In this document: positions 1 to 10,252 of the stretch, one piece after another | Position numbering within the stretch: position 1 is the stretch's first letter | Layout of the letters: the number at the start of each line of letters is the position of its first letter | Assembly (NCBI GenBank): GCA_026770585.1 | Contig: MU646446.1 | Location: forward strand, 230,115-252,950 | Direction of reading: 5' to 3' | DNA length: 22,836 bases | From: Baffinella frigidus | Lineage: Eukaryota; Cryptophyceae; Cryptomonadales; Baffinellaceae | Program-made: the position numbers and the translations under genes | Notes under the pieces: generated by a model | The model's input: the letters and a program-made list of their open reading frames with translations, nothing else | The model's database searches: none | What the model was told of the DNA's origin: nothing

Positions 1-60
1 ACCTCCTACCGTAGGCCGAAACTTTTTGGTCCTAGGATCCCTCGGCCTACGGTAGGAGGT
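1..60. repeat. 19-bp perfect inverted repeat
   Basis: Arms 1-19 and 42-60 are exact reverse complements with a 22-base spacer. The arm contains CCTACCGTAGG, and a further GCCGTAGGCC follows at about 71. Intronic position; could form a hairpin. Its left end may be truncated by the window edge. Confidence 0.85.
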
Positions 61-168
61 CCTAGGCAATGCCGTAGGCCTAACTACCCCATTTTCAGGC
101 CGTTAGCCTATGAACGTAGCTGCTTTCACTTCATGGACTGGATGTTTCTTACTTTTCATGGGTTGCAG

Positions 169-221
169 GGACGACCTGCCACGACATCGATGAGTGTCTG
201 GTCGACAATGGTGGCTGTGCC
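169..221 (+). CDS. EGF-array exon 1 (front of a cbEGF unit)
   Basis: Follows ...ttgcag and ends at the array's standard donor gtacct. The frame reads TTCHDIDECLVDNGGCA: the last cysteine of a preceding EGF and the Ca-binding front of the next. It enters in phase 1 (two leftover bases), unlike all later array exons (phase 0), and lacks the C-x-x-C half, so its preceding exon lies outside the window. It is followed by a CTT-rich intron. Confidence 0.7.
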
Positions 222-3200
222 GTACCTCCCCACCCTCCTTCTTCATTTTCTGCTTCTTCTTCTTCTTCTGTTTCTTCTTCTTCTTCTTCTTTATTACCTC
301 AAGCCTAGAAATAAGTGGTTCAAACGTCTCTGAGCGTTAAGACGAGTCCCACCCGAAGCACGAAGGGTGAGCGCATCAACCATTGTTGTCAGAGAATGCT
401 GCCTCAACCCGACGGCGTGCCCCCAGCTCTCGCGAGCCTTGATCAGACAATCCACACAGCGGGCTACCAAGGGATTTTGGGCCCGAATCGGGTCGACTTT
501 CCTTTACCTTATCTGTAGGAACCGCCGTTTGTCCCTACGCTATTGCCCACCGTAGGGCCTATGGATTATCCAAGTCCGGGTTGTTCATGAAATCCCTTTG
601 TAGTCCGATGTGTGACTAAGAGAAACCCTTGGCACCAACAAACCGAAAGACTTGGGTTGTTTTCAACTGCAGTTTTTCGCGTTTGCAAGACTTCGAGAGG
701 GTCCATCGTTGAAACTTCTGCTGAGGATAGTCGCACTTACCGACGATCCTGTTTTCTTGTGTGCAGGACCTGGTAGAATGCCCAAACTCCGATGGATCCT
801 TCACGTGCCCCAACTGCCCGGCTGGCTATTCGGGCAACGGATACCAGTGCTGCTTTGACATCGACGAGTGTGTGGACAACCATGGCGGCTGCGACGTACC
901 TCCCCACCCGAACCAAACCGCCCCCGTGGCAGACCGGGCGTTGTAATCGGGGGTATCGGTGACCCGTCAGGGTTTAACGCCGGAGTGGCGTGCGGGTGGT
1001 CTGGACGTGTGGGTTTGAAGGCGACAACGACTCTGACGGCGACAGCAACTTTACCGCCCTGGCAACCGAACCCACCTCTCTGGCAATTGTTGAAAAAGCT
1101 GCTCACGTCAGCCGCACTTACCAACAGCGGCTCCTGTGGTGTCTGGTGTGTGCAGGAGCATAGAGTCTGCCAAAACTCCCCCGCTGGATCCTTCACCTGT
1201 GCCAATTGTACGGCTGGCTGGGCGAACAACGGAGACAGGAACTGCACGGAAGTGAACGAGTGTGAGGCTGGCACACACACCTGTCACGTACCTCCCCACC
1301 CGAACACCCAAAACACCATGTTTCAGCGCATATGCCATTGCGGACAGACAGTGCACCCTCAACCCGAACGCGTGGCCGTAGGGCTCTCATGAGTCTTGAG
1401 AGCGATTCCAGCAGGACTTGGCTGTTTTCGATTACGCGATTTGGAGGGTGTTCTGAAATGTCATCAACATATCACTTCCTGACGTGTCCGGTGTGTGCAG
1501 TCCCGCAGAGCCTGCATAAACTCCCCCGCGGGATCCTTCACGTGCGCTCCCTGCGAGGCTGGCTGGACGAACGACGGACCCATGGGCTGCACGGACATCG
1601 ACGAGTGTGCTGTCGACAATGGCGGCTGTGACGTACCTCTCCACCCGAAGCACGATGTTTGAGTTCATTCACTCAGCCGTTGTGGACAGAGACAGTGCAC
1701 CCTCAACCCGAACGCGTGGCCATAGCTCTCTCGAGCGACTTGAGCCTGAAATTCTTGAGGCATGGGCATGGGGGTAGATCAATTCCATTAGGACTTTGCT
1801 GATTTTGACTGGTGAACTTTGAGAGGGTTCTGCAACTTTATCAACGCATTCAGTCGCGCCAGTTTGAGACTCGAAACCGGCTACGTTCCAGTGGAATCGC
1901 TCTCCCTCTCTGGCAACCGAACCCACCTCTCTGACGTTTTTTAAAAAAACTGCTCACGTCAGCCGCACTTACCAACAGCGGCTCCTGTGATGTCCGTTGT
2001 GTGCAGGAGCATAGAGTCTGCCAAAACTCCCCCGCTGGATCCTTCACGTGTGCCAATTGTACGGCTGGTTGGGCGAACGACGGAGACAGGAACTGCACGG
2101 AAGTGAACGAGTGTGAGGTCGACAATGGCGGCTGTGACGTACCTCCCCACCCGACGCGAAAACCCACCTCTCTGTCATTTGTTGAAAACTCTGCACCCTT
2201 CTGCCTCCCTTACCAACGGCGGTTCCCAAAATCCCTTGTGTGCAGGCCCTTCGAGTCTGCGAAAACTTTCCAGCTGGATCCTTCACGTGCCCCGATTGCC
2301 CGGCTGGCTGGGCGAACTCTGGAACCACTGGCTGCAAGGACTTCGACGAGTGTGCCGCGGACACCCACAACTGTGACGTACCACCCCTAAACCCTAAACC
2401 CGAAGCGCGTTGTTTCAGTGTATCAGCCACTGCGGGCAGACAATGCGTCAGCGCATTCAGAAATCAACCACGTTCCACCGAAATCACTCTACCTCCAGGG
2501 CCCCAGAACCCACCACTCTAACAACGGTTGAAATTTTGTCGAGGATCATCGCACTGACCCACCATGGCTCATGTGGTGTCTGTTGCGTGCAGGCCCTTCG
2601 AGTCTGCCAAAACTTCCCCGCTGGATCCTTCACGTGCGAGAATTGCCCGGCTGGCTGGGAGAACAACGGAAGCACGGGTTGTCATGACACTAACGAGTGT
2701 CAAACCGACAATGGCGGCTGTGACGTACCTCCCCACCCGAACAACAATGCTTGTCCGAGCGCATCACCCATTGACCACGCATAGTGCTACCTCAACCCGA
2801 ACGCGTGTCCGTAGCTCCTTCTTTTACCAACTGCGGCTCCGGTGGTGTCCGTTGTGTGCAGGCCCTTCGAGACTGCCAAAACTTCCCCGCTGGATCCTTC
2901 ACGTGCGCCAATTGCCCGGCTGGCTGGGATAACTCTGGACTCATGGGCTGCACGGAAATCGACGAGTGTGCGGTCGACAATGGCGGCTGTGACGTACAGT
3001 CCCACCCGAAGCGCGGTGTTTCAGTGTATCAGCCATTACGGACAGAGAGTGCATCAACGTATTAGGTCGCACCGGGTTGAGACTAGCGGTACAAGTCGAA
3101 GCCTCGCAGACATGCAAACGTGCACTCGAAACCGGCCACGTTCCACCGGAATCGCTCTACCTCCCTGACCCCTGAACCAACGTCTCCGATGATGGTTGAA

Positions 3201-6200
3201 AATTCTGCCGAGGATCATCGCACTGACCGAACGTGGCTCCTGTGGGTTCCGTTGTGTGCAGGAGCATAGAGTCTGCCAAAACTCCCCCGCTGGATCCTTC
3301 ACGTGTGCTAATTGTACGGCTGGCTGGGTGAACGACGGAGTTATGGACTGCACGGAAGTGAACGAGTGTGAGGTCGACAATGGCGGCTGTGACGTACCTC
3401 CCCACCCAAATCCCGATGCTTGCCCTCGCGCATCAACCCTTGCCAGCCAAAGAATAGTACTGCGTCCCCCCGAACGTGTGTCCGTAGCTCTCAACATATT
3501 TTTAGCCTTGTGCATATCAACCCGACGAACTTTGCTAGCGACAAACCAGAGTCGCGCAAACGTCCACACGTGCAGTCGAAACGGGCTATTTCCCGCAGAA
3601 ATCGCTTTACCTTCCTGGCCCCCGAAACCACCTCTCTGACAACTATTGAAAACACAGCTCACTTCAGCCTCACTTACCAGCGGCGGCTGATGTGGTGTCC
3701 GTTGTGTGCAGGCCCTTCGAGTCTGCCAAAACTCCCCCGCCGGATCCTTCACGTGCGGCGACTGCCCGGCTGGCTGGGAGAACTCTGGAACCACAGGCTG
3801 CAGAGACGCCGACGAGTGTGATGACGGCACCCACACCTGTGACGTACCACCCCACCCGAAGCGCGATGTTTGAGCGCATCAGACAGTGCAACTTCAACAC
3901 GAATACGTGGCCTCAGAGCTCTCGTGAGACTTGAGCCTTGAGCTCGCCAAAGGCACGGGCTTAGAGCGATTCCAGTAGTACTTGACTGTTCTCGACTGCA
4001 AGTCTGCATATTGTTGGGTGTAGCGGAATGTTCCACCGATGGCGGCTCCGGTGGTGTCCGTTGTGTGCAGGCCATTCGAGTCTGCCAAAACTTCCCCGCT
4101 GGATCCTTCACGTGCGCCGACTGCCCGGCTGGCTGGATGAACAACGGAACCGCGGGCTGCACCGACATTGACGAGTGTGCCGCGGGAACCCACACCTGTG
4201 ACGTACCTCCCCACCCGAAGCATGGTGTTTGAGATAGACAGTGCACCCTTCACCCGAACGCGTGGCCGTAGAGCTCTCAAGACTCTTGTTACTTGAGCAC
4301 ATCAACCTCACGAACCTTACTTCGCACCAGCACTGAGATTGTACGTGCTTGGGCTTAAAGCGATTCCAGTAGGACTTTGCTGTTTCGTTTGCGCGACTTG
4401 GGGGGTGGTGTGCAACATCTTGTACGTATTCCGGCGCACCGGCAAAAATGCCGCATTCCACCGGATCGCTCTGCCTCCCTGGCCCCCAAACCCACATCTC
4501 TGACACTTGCTGAAAGCACTGCTGACGTCAGCCTTACTCATCACCGGCGGCTCGTGTGGTGTCCATTGTGTGCAGGCCCTCAGAACCTGCGAAAACTCCC
4601 CCGCTGGATCCTTCACGTGCGGCGATTGCCTGCCTGGCTGGGAGAACTCTACCACGGGCTGCACCGACATCGACGAGTGTGTGGACGGCACCCACACCTG
4701 CGACGTACCACCCCCACCGAACCGCGATGTTTGAGCGCATCAGACAGTGATGCACTGCAGGTCTGCATATTTTTGGGTGTAGCGGAATGTCCCACCGGAA
4801 TCACTTCACCAACCTGGCTCCCACACCCGCGTCTCTGAGACAGTGGTTACAACGTCTGCTGACGTCAGCCACACTGACTGACGGCGGCTCTTGTGGTGAC
4901 CGTTGTGTGCAGGAGCATAGAGTCTGTCAGAACTCGCCCGCTGGATCCTTCACATGCGCCAATTGCTCGGCTGGCTGGGCGAACGACGGAGCCACGGGCT
5001 GCACCGACATCGACGAGTGTGCCGCAGGCACCCACAACTGTGACGTACCTCTCCACCCGAAGGCTTGGGCTCAGATCGATTCTAGTAGGACTTGACTGTT
5101 TTTGTTTGCGCGAATTGGAGGGTATTGTGAAACGTCAATCACGCTTTCCAGCGCACCGGTAGAAATGCCACGTTCCACCGGAATCGCTCTGTCTTTCTAG
5201 CCCCCGAAACCGCGTCTCTGACACTTGCTGAAAACACTGCTGACGTCTGACTCATCACCGGCGGCTCATGTGGTGTCTGTTGTGTGCAGCCCCTGAGAGT
5301 CTGCGAAAACGTCCCCGCTGGATCCTTCACGTGCGGCGATTGCCTGCCTGGCTGGGCGAACTCTACCACGGGCTGCACCGACATCGACGAGTGTGTGGAC
5401 GGCACCCACACCTGCGACGTACCACCCCCACCGAACCGCGATGTTTGAGCGCATCAGACAGTGCAGCTTCACTACGAACGCGAGCCCCAGAGATCTCATG
5501 AAACTTGAGCCTTGAGAGGCAAGGGCGTAGAGTGATTCCAGTAGTTCTTGGAGGTTTTCGACTGCAGGTCTGCATATTTTCGGGTGTAGTTGAATGTTCC
5601 ACCGGAATCACTTGACCTCCCTGGCCCCGGAACCCGCGTCGCTGAGACAGGATAGGGGTATGTACGCGCATGAACACCCCATTGTTGAAACGTCTGCTGA
5701 CGTCAGCCGCACTGACCGACGGTGGCTCCTGTGGTTTCCGTTGTTCGCAGGCCCTTCGAGTCTGCCAAAACTCCCCCGCTGGATCCTTCACGTGCGGCGA
5801 CTGCCCGGCTGGCTGGGCGAACTCTGGAACCAATGGCTCCAACGGAACCAACTGTACCGACATCGACGAATGTGTGCTGCAGCAAGATAATTGTTTCGTA
5901 CCCCCCCATCCCAAGCGCGGTGTTTGTCCTAGCAGAGATGTGGGTTCGGGGGGCAGGAAGGTAGAGCGATTCCGGCGATGACATCGACGAGTGTGTGCTG
6001 CAGCAAGACAACGGTTTCGTACCTCCCCATCCTTCTTTTTCTTCTTCTTCTTCTTTAGTACTCTCGATACAGGTCCTAGGTAGGCCCTTAAGCCTTGCGT
6101 TGAGTGATCCAATAGTCTATGAGCCTCCCCATCCAAAGAATTATGTTTGAGCGCATCAGCCATTGGGGACAGAGAGTGTTGCGTTGCCCCTGAACGCGTG

Positions 6201-9016
6201 GCCGTAGCTTTCTCACGAGTTGTTGAGCCTTGAGAACTCCGACAGCATGGGCTCAGGGTGATGCACGTTTGCAGGTCCGATTTCGAGAGGTTTCTGAAAC
6301 GTTGTTAACGTATTTACGTCATCGGGTTGAGTCTAGCGGTACACCTCGAATTTGCGCCAACCACTTAGCAGTCACCGATGACTTCGGGAATCCATCCAAA
6401 GTTGATTCTCACCGGGGAAACACGCCAAAAGTCTAGAACCTCTTCCGGCAATGTGGGAGAGAAAGGCATCGTGGGCTGCTAAGAGGCTTGCAAACTTGCA
6501 GTCGAAATCGGCCGAGTTCCACCTGAATCCACTTCGCTGACAATGGCGGAAAATTCAGCAGTCACCAACGGCTGGTCCTTTTGTGCATGTGAAGTTGGAG
6601 ATCGATTCCATCGGGAAGCAGCACGTAGGAGTGGCTGACACGGGGTACAGTAACTATCACAGTAACGTGCGGTGCTGGCGCTTGTTGTTCGGCAATAAAA
6701 CACCAACCTCCCAATCGCTCCTGTTGCGCAGTGGGACCCGGATGCGTCCATCTGCACCAACACCGCTGGGTCCTTCGGGTGCGAGTGCAAGACGGGGTAC
6801 GATGGCGACGGATTAGTCTGCTGGTCGCAAGAGCTTGCTGCTGCCTTGCAAGTCATTTTCCGGTCCAGCCCCTCCTTGTTTAATTTCTGAATTCATTTGA
6901 CAGGATTTTCTGAATTCTTTCGAAAGGAATCGCCGTTTGCCAAACCCGTGCCATCACCAGACTATGACCTGTCCATGACCGACCCCTCTCCGCCCGATGA
7001 CAACTTCACACCCCCACGACGGTTCAATACACCCTGCAGGGTTTGTAGCAGAACGTTACCTAAGCCGGGCAGGGTTTCCCCTCAACCATAAACCATAAAC
7101 CTAAACCATGAACCATAAACCCTAAACCCTAAAACCAGGCTGACGCACACGGAAGCGTGCAATCAAACGAACCTCGAACAGATCATCAACGACCTTCTCA
7201 TCAAGTACCTCGGGCATACCGCCAGGTCATCACGACCGGAAAATAATCATCACGACCCGAAAATGATAATCACGCCCCGAGAATAACCATTTTAAGATTC
7301 TCAAACGTCGTGCTTCCGCACCTCTCGGGCCCATCGCGTCCCAGAGCTATAAAGGCCAACGCCTTATATCTGTGTGCTCCGTGTCCAAACCCGTCGTGCC
7401 TACTTAGCACGATATATCATTAACGACCTTCTCGTCGAATACCAAACTGCCAAACTGCCAGGTCTCAGGGAGAGTCACCTTTTCATGGACTAACCCGGGC
7501 AGGGTTGGTACCAGCACGGTGACTAACCCGGCCAGGTCGTGGACCAGGAACGCCTTGTACCTGGAAAGCCTCGCATTTTCGTCTGCCGAGGGGCTCTCGG
7601 TCAAAAGTGAAGGATTTGGGGGTTGCGGGTCCAGAGATGTGTTGTGGCACACCAACCACTCTTACCCGTACAAGCGATGCCAACAACCCTGTCTTTGTTC
7701 CAACGACACCGTTCTGACGGGGTTTCAACGACATCGAAATGACTTCTCTCTCTCCTGTCGGCACAGCTCGGTGGACATGATACTCATCACGGATTTGGTC
7801 GTGGACATGGGCGGCGAGTCCTGCAGCCGCCGCCGCCTTCTCAGCCTTCTCAGCGGGTACCCTGAAAACCCACGAACCCCTTCACTCGGCACACGCAAGG
7901 CAGTCACCTCGGACAGTTGGCTTCGGCGTCCGCGTGACCGGTCACGCGGGCGCCCACAAGCCTGCCGGCGGGGCTGTTCCACGTGAAAAGCCGCCTTCTC
8001 AGCGGGTACCCTGAAAACCACTCTTGGCGCCTGAGTGTTGTGAAAAACACTCAGGCGCCAAAACACCCAGGTGCCAAGGTGAATTACGCATGATGTGTGG
8101 TTGGTCTGAAAGATTTTGTCACGCGCAAGCGCGCACCGAACATGAAACGCAACCGCCCGGCCGCTGGGTTCAGTGGAACCCAACCTTGATGCAACGCATA
8201 GCACGGCAGCGCACCCCTTTTGCTCAGGACAGGGAGAGTGGGAACACCGGATGCCCAGCTTCCTTCTCCCGGACACCTTAGATCGCAGATTCTGACCCCC
8301 TGCATACCGAAACCCCGTCCAGGAATGAATCCTGCAATGCCACAGCCACTGTCAACTGTACGCTGGTACCTCACCTTCAACCCACCTAAACCCTAGACCC
8401 TGAACCCGAAGCCCGAAACCCTATGTTGTTTATTACTCCTGTCGCCAGAACGCACCGCATAAGCTGCTGGAACGAGAGAGTGTGTTGATTGGACAGAGGG
8501 TTCTTGGATAGAAATGTATTTGAAAGGTCGTTGGGTCCTTTGCCGCGTACATTCAGCTGATGAGGCGGGCCCACAAGGTCTCAAAAAAAAAGTTGAGCCC
8601 AGGACCCATTCCCAAAAGCATATCTTGAAGTGGGGGGGGAACTCAACTCTCAAAAGTGCATTTACGGTATTACACGCTTCAGCTGGGGAGGTAGCTACGC
8701 CCTCTTCCAACTAGTTCTCTGTTCAGAGCAGAGAACCAGTTTGAAGCGAACGGGTTGAGTCCTGGCCCTCCTGCGCCCTCCACACCCTAACCCCTAAACC
8801 CTAAACCCTAAACCAGGTGTTCTTTTCGAACGGGACGTTCAACGTTTCCGAATTCGAATCTCTCCCGGGCGTCCTCGGTCCTCTCTCGCCCCTCATGCGC
8901 CTCATACACCCTAACCCCTAACCCCTAAACCTTAAACCTTTATCTGCCTGTGTCTTCATAAACCATGCCCTCTCTCTTTCTCCGCCCTCATCCCCAGCCG
9001 GCTGGGGATGAGCCTT

Positions 9017-9075
<59 letters not shown>

Positions 9076-10208
9076 GGCTTCATTCCGAGCCGCGGGCCCA
9101 ACGCTCCATTAGGTCCATGAGGTTTTTCGAGCTCCCAAGATAGGCGGACACTGGAACTTTTTCTGTAGAGAGGCCATGCTTCTTTTCGGATCACATCAAG
9201 CCCCCCTTCCCTGTACAGAGGATCGCGGCAGAACCGGCTAGATGGTTCTTCAAGCCCGCCTGTCTGCAGGCGTGACGTACTTCGGCGGCCCGATGTATCC
9301 CATCTCCTACATTCCGCCGTGCGACCCGCGCCGCGAAGGCTATTTCTTCGATGGGGGGGAATGCCGTGATATCGACGAGTGTGCGATGGGCTTGACCCAC
9401 TGTCATGTAACTCCCTCCAGGACCTTTCGGATTTGTTGCTCCATAAAATACGTGACCACCGGATATGAGCCAGAATCTTAAGAGTTGAACCCTGGGGACA
9501 GCCAGTGCAGCCCGAACCCCAAGACATGACCCTAGAAATGTGTCCGGAATTAACGAAAAGTCCGGAAAAACCTAACACGCTTCCTATCTCTCTCAGAGAC
9601 TTGAGCCTTGAGCTCTCCCAAAATAAAAGCATTGCGCGATTCCAGCAGGCCTTGGCTATTTTCGACCGCTCGTTTGCGAGACTATGAGAGGGCTGTGAAA
9701 TGTTTCAAAGTGTCAAGGCTCACCGGTTTGAGTCTGGCGGCGAAAATGTGCTCGGGCGAGTTCCACCGGAATTTCTCTGCTCTTCTGGACCCTGGTCCCA
9801 CCTTTGTCAAAGTTGATGAAAACGTGGCTCCTGCTGTGCGCAGGTCAACGCCTACTGTAACAACACCGATGGATCCTTCAACTGCTACTGTCCCCGAGGT
9901 TTCTACTCAAGCCTGGATAGAGGGATATTTTGTATAAGTCTTTCCTGCCAGGATTTCTGACAGGAACGTGAATATCTTCAGTACAACACTAGGTCGGGAC
10001 ACTCCCTTCAAATGTTACAATGCTTTCTTTTCTAGCCTCAAGTGGCTGTCCTTCGCCAGAAACATCGACAATGGCTTTAGGGTTTCGGGTTTCGGGTCCA
10101 AGGAACATTTACCAATAGTCGTCGTCGTTGGAGGGTGCAGTTCTTACCTGCCTCGTAGAGCGAGTCTTGATGCATCTGGCAGAGAGAGAGAGAGAGAGCG
10201 CGCGCGCA

Positions 10209-10252
<44 letters not shown>

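Larger units (their letters stand above)
896..5750 (+). repeat. Family of co-duplicated array introns
   Basis: The introns between array exons share a common body: donor gtacctccccacc, then ...gaacgcgtggccgtag, cttgagccttgag, gcgattccagtagg, ttccaccggaatcgctc, and a 3' end with CTKAC then gtgtgcag. Lengths vary from 107 to 374 bases through internal deletions. Copy-specific matches (4705-4750 with 5419-5464) show that introns and exons were duplicated as units. The region also contains exons, listed separately. Confidence 0.85.
5898..6731 (+). other. Long intron with decayed EGF-unit remains
   Basis: The last array intron, 834 bases. It carries a diverged copy of the end of exon 15 (5980-6018), a CTT tract, a second partial array intron (about 6125-6560, with gagcgcatcagcc, ttgagccttgag and cagtcaccgatga fragments) but no intact exon, and a dispersed repeat copy (6598-6710). 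This looks like at least one array unit that lost its exon. Confidence 0.65.
7798..8816 (+). other. Intron rich in hairpins and direct repeats
   Basis: Holds a 26-bp direct repeat (7845-7870 and 7994-8019), a 20-bp palindrome (7930-7949), a perfect hairpin (8024-8061), a short heptamer patch (8378-8424), an 8-bp-stem hairpin near 8712-8736, and a final heptamer tract (8786-8814). The open frames here have no supporting exon signals beyond exon 19. Confidence 0.55.
8878..9269 (+). other. Intron with palindrome, CT tract and dispersed repeat
   Basis: Contains heptamers at about 8905-8939, the 26-bp palindrome at 8987-9012, a (CT)n tract (about 9018-9071), and the copy of dispersed repeat R1 (about 9105-9242) just before the exon at 9270. 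Confidence 0.65.

Noticed and set aside
3054-3836. 260-codon open frame on the minus strand
   Set aside because: It runs antisense across two EGF exons and their introns; similar antisense frames occur at every unit because the repeat happens to lack stops. No protein-like cysteine or domain pattern.
5363-6163. 266-codon open frame on the minus strand, longest in the window
   Set aside because: Antisense to exons 14-15 and the CTT tract (which makes a Lys run). A shadow of the repeated unit.
7519-7986. 155-codon plus-strand frame as an independent gene
   Set aside because: Crosses a good acceptor at 7766 and becomes Arg-rich and repetitive; only 7767-7797 fits the exon chain.
8988-9632. 214-codon open frame on the minus strand
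   Set aside because: Its start is an Arg-Glu run from the CT microsatellite and it lies antisense to the cbEGF exon at 9270-9406.
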